Source of the DNA: Cercospora beticola
Taxonomy: Eukaryota; Ascomycota; Dothideomycetes; Mycosphaerellales; Mycosphaerellaceae
Direction: 5' to 3'
Assembly (NCBI RefSeq): GCF_033473495.1
Contig: NC_088937.1
Location: 2,914,001 to 2,978,000 of the forward strand
DNA length: 64,000 bases
A model generated the notes under the pieces. That model was given only the letters and a program-made list of their open reading frames with translations, made no database searches and was not told the origin of the DNA. A program made the translations under genes and the position numbers. This document shows, in pieces, positions 22,804 to 33,720 of the stretch (positions are counted from its first letter, which is position 1; every line of letters starts with the position of its first letter).

Positions 22804-23455
22804 GATTGAAAGTAACAGACACCATGTCTGAATATTGTGTTTCATGGCCGATACTTGAAATACACATCGGCGAGAGCATTCGCCGAGAGCTGGCGGTAGT
22901 ATCACAAATTCTGCTAGTGCTAGAGAGGCCTAGTAAAGTGAATAGGAAATATTCCGCTGTTGCCCACCAGGTGCATCGACAAACATTGGAACACGGCACG
23001 GCTGCGAAGCCAGAAAATGTAGGAGCAAACAAGCAGACCCTAGAAGTGATGATGCTAAGGCGCGATTGATGCAGAAGTGGAGTGAGCCGCAAACAACAGG
23101 CGATGAGTGCCGACAGAGACGATATAGTAACGAGGCCACCACGTATGTGTTCCTGGTGGAAGCGTGGGCCAGCCTTGAGAGACCATCGGTCGACCTAGAT
23201 CAGCATTACCATTGCCTGCGCGAAATCTAAAGAACGAGTGCAGTATATAGAAGGTACTCGGCAGCTGTGCTGTATTGGTGGTCAGGATTGTGCAAAGTGA
23301 AGATGAGAGTGGGTACCTGCTGCCTGGACCCTTCGTTCACTTTCACATGCTCAGCTTCCTTCCCGGGCTCCACTCGATCGCTAAATACTACACATGCTCA
23401 TTACCCCGTTCATCATCCAACTCGCACGACATCGAAAACGACAGGGATATCCTTT
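22804..23455. other. Intergenic, 0.65 kb
   Basis: The 3' region of the sphingomyelinase gene and the promoter of the next F-box gene. A TATATA-type box (gtatatag) lies near 23240, about 215 bp before the chosen ATG. The frame is open upstream of that ATG but looks non-coding. No other feature. Confidence 0.5.
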
Positions 23456-25199
23456 ATGGCATCACCATCTGAGATGGCATCGCCCATCTTGGACCTACTT
23501 CCACCCGAACTGCAAGACCACGTTGTGTCGCTCATCAAGCGTCCATCGGATTTGAAATCGCTTTGCCTAAGTTGCAAGCAGTTTCGTTCCATTGCAACGC
23601 CATACCTTTATCGATTCGCCGTGATCGACCCACTGGCGGTCGCTGCAAAATCCGGCTTTCTCGCGGTAGGCAATCCTGGGCATCCGCACATTGAACATCT
23701 TCGCTTGAAGCCTCTGGAGAATTCGGACAAGCTTGAACAACATGTCTCTGCCAACAAGACCGTCCGGCTAGCGCTCAATTGCTTAGCCAAAGACTCGCTT
23801 CGTTCTCTCAGACTCCCCATGAAACTACTCATGGAGCCCGAAACACTCGCTGCGATACTCACGCTGCAGAGGAACCTTCGCGAGGTCTGCGTTGGAAGAG
23901 TCAGAGACGCTGCCTCCCAGATTTCTTTCCTTGTCAAACCGAAACTCGAGCATCTGCGTTCAATCATCATACCGCCATTAGGCAACGAGCACGATCTTGA
24001 ATTCTACCACGATATCATGGCTTTGAGTCACAGCAATATTGAGCATCTCTCACTCTCTGGCGCGGACACTTGGCACAGCACTAGTGGCCATCTACTTGAG
24101 CTGAACAACACGGCAACACACGATGGGCTCCTATTCGCGACCATTTTCCACACTCAACACGGAACAATCAACGCCGAGCCCTTGAAGCTCTCCAAATTGC
24201 GGAGTTTTCGAGCGAACAAGCTTCAGCTGGGTAATGATGCCGGAAGATGGTCTAGAATTTTCGCATTTGAGCAACTTAGCGTGATAATAATTGAGAAATG
24301 TACTCATCTCGAGCTGTTTCTCTATTGGCTAGGAGAGCGCTTCAAGGTTCATGGATCCCAACTGAAAGAGTTCGGTTGCGCCGGGCACAAGATCGTGTGC
24401 AAAGCTTTGGAAAAGGTTTTGAGCTCTTTCACAGGCCTCGAGACCTTTGAGATTGCAGAGACTTCATACGGTCTCACACAAGGCATGAACTTTGCCAGCT
24501 TGGCTACTCACTATGCCACGCTCAAACGCCTGAAGCTCAAGTATGCTTCGAGCGACGTAAGGGCATTCGAACGTCCGGCTCTGGATGCCTTTGACATCGT
24601 CGAAATGGTTACATGCTGTCAGAACCTCGAACAATTGTTTCTGGATTTTCTGGATACCACCATCACCACCCTTCAAGGGCAGGAATGGGGCGTGTATGGG
24701 AAATGGATTGCAAGTACTTCAACCTCGGATGGCTCACGATGCATTTGCTGACAGAACCCAGGATTTCATAGCGAGACTTCCGAAGCTGAAGGTCTTGCAC
24801 ATCGCCTCATGGCCAACGGCGCCCTTTCCAGATTCTATCACACCTCCGCACATGTACGAGTCGGCATACCGTAGCCTCATGCGCCAGTGTGCACCTGCCA
24901 TCCAGAGAAGAATAGACCAGCATCGACCCATGCACTCTTCAGGGCTGGAATTACTATGTTTCGGCAACGCTCCCGGTGCAGACATTGCGTTGACGGAAAA
25001 TTGGGAAGAAATCGAGATGAAGCGCATGTTCTTCGTTCGGCTACCGCAAGCGCTCGACGCAAGTGCATCTACAACGACAGAGATCCCAGCTCAGGAGGTC
25101 AAGTACCATGTGGGGAGGTTTTGCGGAATCGACAGAGTGACCGGCGTTGATTACGGTTGCATGTGGTCAGGCTTAAACCCATCATCTTGCCGTACTTGA
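23456..25199 (+). CDS. F-box protein with degenerate leucine-rich region
   Basis: Exons 23456-24691 and 24762-25199 give about 557 residues. The start MASPSEMASPILDLLPPELQ is the first Met next to the F-box, which reads LPPELQDHVVSLIK and LKSLCLSCKQFRSIATPYLY. The remainder has irregular leucine-rich repeats (IEHLRLKPLEN, LRSLRLPMKLL, IEHLSLSGADTW, LKRLKLKYASSD, LEQLFLDFLDT). The likely role is substrate recognition in an SCF ubiquitin ligase; the substrate is unknown. The 70-nt intron (GTGTAT donor, GCTGAC branch, CAG acceptor) joins the repeats to DFIARLPKLKVLHIASWPTA. This donor is inferred from the frame change; GTATGG two bases downstream with an acceptor at 24752 is an alternative. Confidence 0.68.
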
Positions 25200-25311
25200 T
25201 GGCTTGAGATCATGCGGATATGAACCGTGCCAGTCGTGATGACATGGCTCACAAGCTATCACACCTTAGGTGTTGGTTGACATTGATGTCTCTAACCCGC
25301 ACGAATCGCGT

Positions 25312-26094
25312 TCATCGATTCTTCTTCAAGGCCTCCTTTGCCTTGAGCTTGAGGGCGGATTGGTATCTCTCCCAGCCAGCATCCTCCAGCGACTCACTTA
25401 CGACTAAATCACGCATCCTCGCCCACTTCATGGGAGGCAGCTCCAACACCCAATTCACCAACCCAATCCGCCTGGCGACAGCAGTCGCAATGAACCAGGC
25501 AACAGCACAACCCGCACCCGCAGCGCATCCAGCATAGACTTGTTTCGGCGAGTGGTAATTCAGATAGATCCGACTGTGCGCAACAGCACCCGCAGAAACG
25601 ATAGAAAGCACTGCAAGTCCCAGCCTTTGCCAGAACGGCGTCGGGATATGCGTGCTTGAAGCATTTGGATGATTGACGGGATCATGCCGAAGAAGCAAGA
25701 AAAGACTCAGATAGACTGAGAAGAACGCCGCGTACTGTGCGTGCGAGGAGGGCATTCCATAGCCTTTCCCAATGAATTCTAGAAAATCACGAACGCACTG
25801 ATCAGCTTACCTCTTCGTTTTGGCACAGCCATGTTGTGAATCCCGGATGTCCTTACCTGTAGGCCGGGCTTCTCTAAAGTATCTCTTAAGTACAAAGTTC
25901 AGCGCCTCGCATCCAAGTTGTCCAGCAAACATGATCAGAACTTCTATTTCCCGAGTCGCCCATAACAGTGTGACGTAGGAGATCATGAGAGCTTGCGGCA
26001 CAAGAGCCAGATGTGCGGAAATCCATGAATATACATCATTCGGGTCGTAGCGAACATGCGTAAGCGAGAGGGATGTAAGGCTCGGATGCTCCAT
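25312..26094 (-). CDS. CAX4: Dolichyl-diphosphate phosphatase (CAX4/CWH8-type PAP2 protein)
   Basis: This ER membrane phosphatase recycles dolichyl diphosphate to dolichyl phosphate after oligosaccharide transfer, so it supports N-glycosylation. Exons 26094-25857 and 25778-25312 (78-nt intron, GTAAGG donor, TAG acceptor) give 234 residues. The PAP2 signature is complete: KRYFREARPT at the end of exon 1, then GKGYGMPSSHAQ, and SRIYLNYHSPKQVYAG with its conserved Arg and His. Several hydrophobic helices (LVPQALMISYVTLLW, FFSVYLSLFLLL, LGLAVLSIVSAGAV, AAGAGCAVAWFIATAV) fit a polytopic protein. MEHPSLTSLSLTHVRYDPND is the first Met in frame, and DPND is common in this family. It shares a divergent promoter with the RBR ligase. 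Confidence 0.9.
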
Positions 26095-26524
26095 GGCGGT
26101 GGTGGAGCTGTCAAGAAGAGCACGAAAAGGATGCAATATGTTCGAGGATCCGGCGTTTTGAGCTCGTGCAGCCCACTCGTGCCACTGCCCACGTAATCAA
26201 ACTTTCACGTGGAGATTGATCCGTGCGTTGCTTTGCGTCCAGAATCGGCAGTCGGTGTTCCACCACTTCGGGCCGCCGACGTTGTTGTAGTCATCATTCG
26301 CGATTCGATTCCTCCAATTCTCGCCCGCTCGCCACTCTCTGCGTAGAAAAAGGTCACCCGGACGAGAATTCGACTAATTCCGTCTGTTTGTCTGGCGGAT
26401 TCAGACCTGCTCTAGGTCTTTCCATCCCAAATGCTGCCCTCATAGCACTGGCTTTCAGGTCCACGCGACTAGTGCGACCTGTTCTTACAACCGCCTCCAT
26501 ATCGATCAGCCATAGCTCTTTGCA
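26095..26524. other. Divergent promoter region CAX4/RBR ligase
   Basis: A 430-bp spacer. A CACGTG palindrome (TTTCACGTGG) sits at 26206-26211 and could serve either gene. Short open frames look random. No RNA gene is seen. Confidence 0.45.
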
Positions 26525-28501
26525 ATGGACTCGTCAGGAGACGATGAGAGAGAGGAGGAGTTGGATACACTGACTGCCATCTATCCAGAACTTGTCCTTG
26601 AGCAAGACTTCTCAGCGACTCTTGCAATACCAGTAGCACCGGCTACACCTCTACTCGTTCGATTCGTACCTGCGAAGGATGCCGGCACTCCGAACTATGC
26701 TCAAGCTGTGGGCAATTCGTACGTGGAACGCGATGTCCGACTCTCCCATTTGCCGCCACTGGACCTTCATATCTGCCTGCCGAAAGGCTATCCATCGAAT
26801 GCGCCACCGAGTATCACCTTGACTGCTCAGCAGGACTGGCTGCCCAAGCAGAAATTGAAGGAGCTCGAAACTCAGGCTGCAGAGCTGTGGGATGAGTACG
26901 GGCAATGTCAGATATTGTTCTCGTATATCGATCACCTGCAGCAGGCAGCTGAACGGGGCTTCGATTTGAGTGAGAGCCCCGAAGGATGTCTCGTACTGTC
27001 CGACGCATTCGAGGCTGCGCTGGTGACATATGACAACTCCACAAAGCTGGTCAAATTCAACGAAGGTACCTACGATTGTGGGGTGTGCCTCGAACCGAAG
27101 AAGGGATCAGCATGTTACCAGATGGCACGCTGCGGACATGTTTTCTGCAAGCAGTGCCTACAGGACTTTTACAACAACGCGATCAAAGAGGGCGATGTGG
27201 CTGTGATGCGCTGTCTCGATCCCAGTTGCGGGAAGGAGAAGAAGCAGAAAAAGAAGAGCGAGCGCACGCTGCACCCTCGCGAGCTACTGGCAATGGGTAT
27301 CGAAGAGGACAAGGTCCGGCGCTATGTGGAAATGAAGCGCAAGAAGAAGCTGGAAGCGGATAAGAACACTGTATATTGCCCACGGACATGGTGTCAAGGT
27401 CCCGCGAAGAGTAGCAAATACCCACCCATACCGGCCGACTTGTCTGCATATGTGGATACGATGTCAGATGCTGAAAGTGATGGCGATGAGGCTGGCAAAG
27501 ACGACACTGCGGCGGATCCTCCGAAGAAGGTCAATACGACTAACAGTCAACCTGACCCTACGGATAGGCTCTCAGTATGCGAGAAGTGCCAGTTCGCGTT
27601 CTGCAAAGTGTGCTATATGGGCTGGCACGGTCCATTCGCGCGCTGCTATCCCCGCGATCCCAACGAGCTTTCAGCAGAAGAGAAGGCGAGCTACGACTAT
27701 ATTCGACTGCACACAACGCCATGCCCTTACTGCACTGCGCCGGTGCAGAAGACAATGGGCTGCAACCACATGTCCTGCTTTCAATGCAGAACGCATTTTT
27801 GCTACCTCTGCAGTTCTTGGCTAGACGGTGAAAATCCATATCAGCACTTCAACAAAGCAGGCTCCCCCTGCTATCAACGCCTTTGGGAGCTCGAAGAAGG
27901 CGATGAAGGACAAGGACCAGAAGACGGACGTGGTTTCAACGGAGCTCGGCACTGGGAACAGGCAGCGATCGAAGCCGCACGCGCAGCAGACGAGGAAGAA
28001 GCGGCCGCTGCAGCAGCTCAAGCTCAGGCGGAAGAGGATGCTCGCGGAGCGCTGCCTCCGGTACCGGCAAATCTTCCCGGTCATGTTGATCAGGTACCCA
28101 TCATTGTCCAAATGGCGCAACTCGGTATCAATATTGAAGACGATGATGACGATTTCGACCCTGCTCAGTTCGCTGCGGCCCCTCCTCCTGCTCCTGCTCC
28201 CCCGCAACGTGGTGGGAGACGACAGCGAAATCATTTTCCCCGCGCGCCTGCAAACGGAGCTGCTCAAGCTGTTCGTAACCACGAGCGACAGCGTGGTGGC
28301 GGGGCTGGTCGGAATCGTCAGCGGCAGCGAGGTAATCCTCCTGCTGTGAATGTGGGAGACCAGCACCACGAATTGGACGATCGGCAACAGGAGGAACTGC
28401 AGAGATTCTTGGAGTTAGCGAGGCAGGATATGGAGGATGGTTGGGATAGTGATGAGCTGGGCGAGGACGATCATGACTTTGTGATCCGGGCGAGACGGTA
28501 A
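26525..28501 (+). CDS. ITT1: RWD-RBR E3 ubiquitin ligase, ITT1/RNF14 type
   Basis: This single-exon gene encodes 658 residues. An RWD domain opens it (EEELDTLTAIYPELVLEQ, LHICLPKGYPSNAPPSITL). RING1 starts at CGVCLEPKKG (Cys185) with CGHVFCKQCLQDFY. An IBR region includes CPRTWCQ, CEKCQFAFCKVC and GWHGPFARC. RING2 is CPYCTAPVQKTMGCNHMSC; by analogy with HHARI and parkin the catalytic Cys is Cys413 in GCNHMSC. RBR ligases form a thioester on that Cys before transfer to substrate. The RNF14/Itt1 group has been tied to translation and stalled-ribosome factors. An insert of about 65 acidic, Ser-rich residues splits the IBR, and the tail is rich in Ala, Glu and Arg-Gly. The last residues (DDHDFVIRARR) are acidic then basic. 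Confidence 0.88.
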   Translation: MDSSGDDEREEELDTLTAIYPELVLEQDFSATLAIPVAPATPLLVRFVPAKDAGTPNYAQAVGNSYVERDVRLSHLPPLDLHICLPKGYPSNAPPSITLTAQQDWLPKQKLKELETQAAELWDEYGQCQILFSYIDHLQQAAERGFDLSESPEGCLVLSDAFEAALVTYDNSTKLVKFNEGTYDCGVCLEPKKGSACYQMARCGHVFCKQCLQDFYNNAIKEGDVAVMRCLDPSCGKEKKQKKKSERTLHPRELLAMGIEEDKVRRYVEMKRKKKLEADKNTVYCPRTWCQGPAKSSKYPPIPADLSAYVDTMSDAESDGDEAGKDDTAADPPKKVNTTNSQPDPTDRLSVCEKCQFAFCKVCYMGWHGPFARCYPRDPNELSAEEKASYDYIRLHTTPCPYCTAPVQKTMGCNHMSCFQCRTHFCYLCSSWLDGENPYQHFNKAGSPCYQRLWELEEGDEGQGPEDGRGFNGARHWEQAAIEAARAADEEEAAAAAAQAQAEEDARGALPPVPANLPGHVDQVPIIVQMAQLGINIEDDDDDFDPAQFAAAPPPAPAPPQRGGRRQRNHFPRAPANGAAQAVRNHERQRGGGAGRNRQRQRGNPPAVNVGDQHHELDDRQQEELQRFLELARQDMEDGWDSDELGEDDHDFVIRARR

Positions 28502-29299
28502 TTGATTGACTAAGTATCCTGCGGCAGGGTCAATATGAGTAGAAGCAGCTCAATAATGAGCTGATGATTTGGCTAGGCACAGCTCCGCGAGAACGAATCA
28601 ACGAACTTTTACCACTTCATGCGGCATCCGTTTCTTCCTATTCATCAGCCATTGACCTGGATGCAATTCCATGACTGAACACTATATGACTGATCAAGCC
28701 CTAGGGCCCGGACACAATCTTGTACAAATAAGGCTCAACATCCCTGCACCGCGGATCGTCTGCCTCCACGAACCGAACGCCGGAAGTCACCACGCAAGCA
28801 GCCATCCGAACACCTTCTTTGCAGAACCGCACGGCGAGAGCGGCCGCGCTCTGCCGCGTTTTGCGGTCATCCGTTAGTTGCGCGACACATTTCCGCCAGT
28901 CATCGTTGCTGGTGCTCGTTGGTGCTTCTGTCGTGGCTGTTGTGTTTCGTCACGGGCGGGCAGGGTTGGCGCGCAAGATCCTCCGTCGCTTCCTGTGCTT
29001 GCCTCGTTTATGCAATGACACCGTTGGCGGGGAATGGATGGCTGCAGGTGTGCAGAATCCTTCTTGCATGTGCTTGGGTTGTACGTGGCTTTTGTTGACT
29101 TGTTGTTGGTGACTCTATTGGTAGTACCTGGTATGTCGAAGATGCTGGCGTTGTGCTTCCGTTGGCGGTGTGGTGAGACATTCGTTGACGTGACCAGATG
29201 ACTTGATCTAGTTGCGCAACGTCCTTTGGCCAAGGAATCTTGAGAGCTGCCTGGGAATGGCTGTGATGCGTGTACTGCATACTGCAGTGTCCGACCGTT
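28502..29299. other. Intergenic between convergent genes, 0.8 kb
   Basis: This lies downstream of both the RBR ligase and SLD7 genes. It is long for a convergent spacer in this window. Open frames up to about 120 codons overlap on both strands without recognisable domains. It may be 3' UTR or antisense transcript. Confidence 0.45.
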
Positions 29300-30733
29300 T
29301 CATGTCGGTTCGGGTTTGAGCGACGCCTTCCGATCACATGGCGTGTTGCTCTTGCTCTCCCCGCCAGCCGCATGCGCGGTGAGAAAGGGATTACTTGTCG
29401 AATTGGGGACAGCTATGACTGAGCCGAAGGGCTTTCTTCCACTCGGTGTGCATTCATCTACGGCGTTCATGCTGTCGATGATCAAAGGGTCATTGCAATG
29501 GATGACCAAGAATTTATCCACGGTCTCTCGCAATGCTTCGCTGTGATTTGCTAGCGATTTGTTGTTGATATGTTGACGGAAAGCGAAGCAGGTTCCTTTG
29601 TGAACTTGGTGATAAACCAGCTTGTACTCTTCGTCATTCTTCCGATCGAGTTCCAGATCTTCGGATCTGGCTTCTCGAGCTGGCGAGTTTGCGAAAGAGT
29701 TGGCTCTTGACTTTCGATTCTTGCTCTGTACAAGACCGTACAATCTCATACCAGCCATCACGACTTTCGTGATCAAGTCCTTGTTCTTGGACTCAAGAGA
29801 ATCCTGCTTTGGCATGACGGTGACTCCTTCTACAGTCTCAACTTTGGCAAGCGCAGACCGTTTGGCTTGTGCTGGTACTGAGTTCTCCCGGGCAGGTGCG
29901 GCTCGAAGGGACGATACACTCGATGCTCGAGACGTTGGTCTTGTCGTGATCTGCGTGTTGCTGACTGTTCTTCGGTGTTTCAAGGAAGGGATTGATTCAT
30001 TCGAGACGCTGCGAGAGGCAGCTGCGGCGATCGCTTCACCACCCTTTCTGCGGACTTGCTTTCGGCGCTCGGCAGCTTCATCGAAAGTATCGATCGCAGT
30101 CTTACGCTTTCTGATCGGAGGCACATTGATTACTTCGTCGCGAGGCTCCCCAAGGCCTATGGGCAAGAACTTTGCTTCGATGCTCGAGTCACCATTGATC
30201 GGTGACGACGGCGGTGTCGGCTCAGCAAGTGCATGATGCTTGAGCAAGTCCGAGCAGAGAGGCAGAGCATAGACTCCAAATGTATTCTTTGTAGGCTCAC
30301 GAGCAGCATAGAATAAGAACTCGGTGGCTTTCGGAACGTGCTGTGAGTTTTGTAGATGTCGTGGGCTGCTGATTCCTACAAGGACTCCCAATGGCGAATC
30401 GGACCTTGCTGTCTGCCACCAAGCAGTAGGATCATCTTCGCCATGTGTGCTGGCTAGCAGAGTCCCGGAGAACCAGGCTTCGCTTGCCGGGTTTGAGGTT
30501 GTGACGTGATACGACTTGCCGATCGAGATGAATAGTGGTATACGTGCTGTTTCTACAATAGATACCAAATGCAGAGTGCTGTCTGCTGAGATATGGGTTT
30601 GTTGTCCGTTTGGACTTGAGAGTGTAATACCTGCATCGAGTCAGCAATGGAGGATTGTATATCAAGCAGAGCACAAACCCTCGAGCTTCTGTGCATCGTT
30701 GATAGCAATATCGCCATGCCATGCAGAGAGCAT
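29300..30733 (-). CDS. SLD7: Sld7-like replication initiation protein
   Basis: Sld7 binds Sld3 and aids Cdc45 loading at origins. Exons 30733-30679 and 30630-29300 (48-nt intron, GTTTGT donor, CTGAC branch, CAG acceptor) give 461 residues. The joined start is MLSAWHGDIAINDAQKLEG, then ITLSSPNGQQTHISADSTLH, in the style of the fungal Sld7 N-terminal domain. A basic, Ser-rich linker follows. The C-terminal domain shows NKDLITKVVMAGMRLYGL and EEYKLVYHQVHKGTCFAFRQ, the pattern I associate with the Sld7 C-terminal domain in Pezizomycotina. Sld7 is poorly conserved, so the name rests mainly on that C-terminal block. It shares a 154-bp promoter with the mitochondrial RF1-domain gene. Confidence 0.72.
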
Positions 30734-30887
30734 ATTTGTGACGAAGCAAGAAGTCAGGTCGCGTTGTGGAAGACGTGACGGAATCGCGAACTTGGCGCGC
30801 CCAGACCTGGATCGCTGCTGCCGAGTCTTACAGTATCCTACCACTGCGACCCTTCAACTCTCACTATATACACGTCAAAAGTGGGAA

Positions 30888-31448
30888 ATGTTCCGCAGCC
30901 CACCTTGTATCAGAAATGCCTTGTTGAAGCCGACATTCACTTGCTGCATTCGCACACTTTCCACATCGTCCGCCCTGCTCGAGAAGCCACTGCCACCACG
31001 GATCGTGATACCAGAGAAAGATATCATAGAGACCTTCTTGAAGGGTTCAGGTCCAGGCGGGCAGAAGATCAACAAGACGTCTTCGGCGGTGCAGTTGAAG
31101 CACTTACCGACAGGAATCGTGGTGAAGAATCAAGAGACTCGAAGCCGTGATCAGAATCGCAAGAATGCAAGGCGAATCTTGGGCGAGAGACTGGAGGAAA
31201 TAGAGAAGGGCCCGCTGGCACGCACAGCGCTAAAGGCTGAGAAGATCAGAAAGAAGAAAGCGAGTGCAACAAAGAAGTCCCGGAGAAAGTATCGTCAACT
31301 CGAGGAGCAAGCTGCGGGTGCAGCAAGCCCAGAGTCCGGCAAGGAGGAGAGATACGAGGATACCAGCAAGGCGCATGCGGCAGATGTTGGCGCAGAGCAA
31401 ACAAAGCAGAGCCAACCTACTGTCAGCACCGATGGTAGCAATGGGTGA
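30888..31448 (+). CDS. Mitochondrial RF1-domain peptidyl-tRNA hydrolase-like protein (MTRFR/Rso55 type)
   Basis: This single-exon gene encodes 186 residues. A basic N-terminus (MFRSPPCIRNALLKPTFTCC) looks like a mitochondrial presequence. The catalytic release-factor domain carries the GGQ motif in KGSGPGGQKINKTSSAVQLK and then LPTGIVVKNQETRSRDQNR. The codon-recognition domains of true release factors are missing, and a long basic and Ala-rich tail replaces them (KAEKIRKKKASATKKSRRKY). That layout matches MTRFR (C12orf65) and yeast Rso55, which rescue stalled mitochondrial ribosomes by hydrolysing peptidyl-tRNA. The Met at 30888 lies directly before the presequence, although the frame is open upstream. 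It is divergent from SLD7. Confidence 0.85.
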   Translation: MFRSPPCIRNALLKPTFTCCIRTLSTSSALLEKPLPPRIVIPEKDIIETFLKGSGPGGQKINKTSSAVQLKHLPTGIVVKNQETRSRDQNRKNARRILGERLEEIEKGPLARTALKAEKIRKKKASATKKSRRKYRQLEEQAAGAASPESGKEERYEDTSKAHAADVGAEQTKQSQPTVSTDGSNG

Positions 31449-31946
31449 ATCGTCTCAGGCATGCATTCGCGACTATTCTCCACTATGATCAGACAGTCCG
31501 AAATGGCTGAATGACTTCGCCCAGAACGATCGCCAGCAAGCACACTTTCTCCGGGGAGATAGAGACTGCTTAGCTCGCGAGGATGGATTCGGCCAAACCA
31601 AGAGGATTGGGCCTTGCCGAGAGACATGTCTGCAGGTATGGGTACAGCTCTCTCTGAACAGAGAGGCAAGTCTCTGCTAGTCGGCCTCGCCTTTGAGCCA
31701 GATCTATGCTGCCGTGTGTCAGAGCAGCAATTGCGACCTTCCGTCGCTAGCTTTTGGCTTCCAAAGTGCTGGTCGTGAGTCTTGCGGTTAGCTGCACCTG
31801 CCTCGTCAGCAGCAAACGGTTCGCTCTTCCCGCATATGCACACGTTGGCGCTTCAAACAACAACGAACTTCGCTCTCAACCCCGTTCTGCAAACGCTACA
31901 CGACCTACTTCACACAGATCACGACAACATCGCCAGCACCTGCACC
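31449..31946. other. Intergenic, 0.5 kb
   Basis: Between the RF1-domain gene and a small hypothetical gene on the same strand. Only short overlapping frames, no recognisable site. Confidence 0.5.
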
Positions 31947-32427
31947 ATGTCATCCGACAACATGTCAAGCCTGCGCACTCAGGCTCTGGGTAAGAACTCG
32001 ATCGCTCCGTTCTCTTGGCGCATGACTAACGAACACAGCCAACGCAAAGATGCTCCTCAAGCCAGCGACCACTCGCAACATCGCCTCTGTCGACACATCG
32101 GCCACGCTTGTGGAGAACGATGGCCACGCTCCACTCGACATTGTCATCTTCGGCAACAACGAGTACACTGCGGCGGTCATGAAAGGCCTCACTCCTGCCA
32201 TCGAGGGCGAAACAGCTCCGACCCCCGAGCTAGCTATGCGCAAGCTCCTGATCGCTACGTGTGAGCTGCTTCAAATGTATGACTTGTCTCCACAGCCTTA
32301 AAGCGAAAGCACTGGCTAATCTCTGCATAGGTTCATGCCCAAGGTCGGCAGTCATCAACGCAACATCCACGGCGGCGGAGTCTTCGACGAGTCCCTCATC
32401 TCGTCAGACCTCATCAAGGCAACCTGA
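31947..32427 (+). CDS. Small hypothetical protein with two introns
   Basis: Exons 31947-31989, 32039-32258 and 32331-32427 give 119 residues. The first intron (49 nt, GTAAGA donor, GACTAAC branch, CAG acceptor) is very clean. The second (72 nt, GTGTGA donor, GGCTAAT branch, TAG acceptor) restores a single frame. The product begins MSSDNMSSLRTQALANAKML, includes LDIVIFGNNEYTAAVMKGL and PELAMRKLLIATFMPKVG, and ends GGGVFDESLISSDLIKAT. I do not recognise the family. There is no signal peptide or membrane segment, so it is probably soluble. Support comes from splice quality and compositional evenness. The Met at residue 6 is an alternative start. Confidence 0.55.
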
Positions 32428-32800
32428 GGTGACAGGTCATTGTGTCAGTTCTGCGCCTACATTGCGAGAAGCGATCCGCGCGCCCAAGATGCCAGATGTG
32501 CTGCGGCTGCCATGGTGTTTCTACTGGAGAAACAACAGCACGAGCAGGGAATGCCACAAGGGCGAAGTGCGGTGCTAGCCAGCCATCTACCCACTCAGAC
32601 ACGTGCAAATTTTGACGATTGCTAGAACAAGACGCATGACTTGCCGCGTTTTCAAATCCACTCACAGACATAGCAAGACTGGGAAGCATCAGAAAGTACT
32701 TGGTACCACTGAGTCCCAAAAATTACCACCTACATAAGTACCTCAAGATGCAAACACAATCTTCGAATGATCAAACCCCCACCGCTTTCGAAGCAAAAGT
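32428..32800. other. Intergenic between convergent genes
   Basis: A 373-bp spacer downstream of the small hypothetical gene and the BTB gene. No gene or repeat seen apart from random short frames. Confidence 0.5.
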
Positions 32801-33720
32801 TCACTCGCTTTTGTCGCCATTCTGCTGTTCCTTCTGACCATTCTGTTGTCCCTTCTCACCGTTCTGGCGACCATTCTGCTGTCCCTTCTGACCGGTCTGC
32901 TGTTGCGACTGATGCGCACCAGCTCTACTCTGATCCCGACTCGGCACACTCAATCCATCACCCCAATCAAGCTTGTTATCATCATCGTCATCCTTCTCCT
33001 CCTTGTACCCATTCTCCTGCGCAGCAACCACATGCTCATCCACACTCTGTCTCCTCGCATCAGGCAATTTCTCCGGATCCACATGCCATTTCTGCACGCA
33101 TCGAATAATGTCCACAGCCAGCTGTCCATTCTTCTGTAGAGCATTCTCCCAGTGTTGCGGCACACCTTCGCCTGTAACGAGCATACGGGCGACGCAGGAA
33201 ACGAGGAGTTTCCGCATGGGAGATTCGTCTTCGGTGTTAGAGTAGATGTATTGCACGCGGCGAAGGGAGGGCCAAGAGTCCGTGTCGTTGTAGAAGGTGC
33301 GGACCGCGTCCATGACTTCGTGGAGGAGGCGTTTGATTTCCCACTTCTCGGCCATGAGGTAGACGTCTAGAAGAGGGGACAGGTCCTTTTCTTCTCGAGG
33401 TGCTGGGACGCGTTCGGAGTAGAGCCAGCCGACGAAGAGCTTGAAGGGTTCATCTTCTTCGTCTGGAAGGCCGTAGACCGAGTTTTTGCGACCGTTCTTG
33501 TTGTGAAAGATGTTGCGGAAAAATCGGGAGCGATAGCAGAGGAGCTTTTCGTGCAGGACCCAGTGGGTGTTTTCGGAGCCGACGTAGATGTCGCTAGGAA
33601 AGTGTGAGATTCGAAGAGTCGCATGCTTTGACTTTAGCGATTTACTTACACCATGTCCCTCGAGAGGAGCTCATGAAGAGGTCGCTCCCGCGGCTCTGAA
33701 GCTGAAGTCGTGGAAGACAT
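32801..33720 (-). CDS. BTB/POZ domain protein with Gln-Asn-Gly repeat tail
   Basis: Exons 33720-33650 and 33593-32801 (56-nt intron, GTAAGT donor, TAG acceptor) give 287 residues. The BTB/POZ fold begins at VDIYVGSENTHWVLHEKLLC, with YRSRFFRNIF, FKLFVGWLYSERVPAP and LLDVYLMAEKWEIKRLLHEV. Fungal BTB proteins of this layout are thought to be Cul3 adaptors or simple dimerisation modules; the partner is unknown. After about residue 190 the chain becomes acidic (EEKDDDDDNKLDWGDG) and then repetitive in Gln, Asn, Gly and Lys. The tail is encoded by the short tandem repeat at 32812-32910. Exon 1 is disordered apart from PLHELLSRDM. Confidence 0.78.
32812..32910 (+). repeat. Coding minisatellite in the BTB gene
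   Basis: Imperfect copies of a 12-24-nt unit (plus strand TTCTGCTGTCCC or TTCTGACC variants) repeat here. On the minus strand they encode runs like GQKGQQNG and RQNGEKGQQNG. Copies differ by single bases and by unit length, as expected of slippage. Confidence 0.6.

Noticed and set aside
27821..28387. Minus-strand 188-codon frame
   Set aside because: Shadow of the RBR ligase tail, caused by its Ala/Glu/Gln-rich codons.
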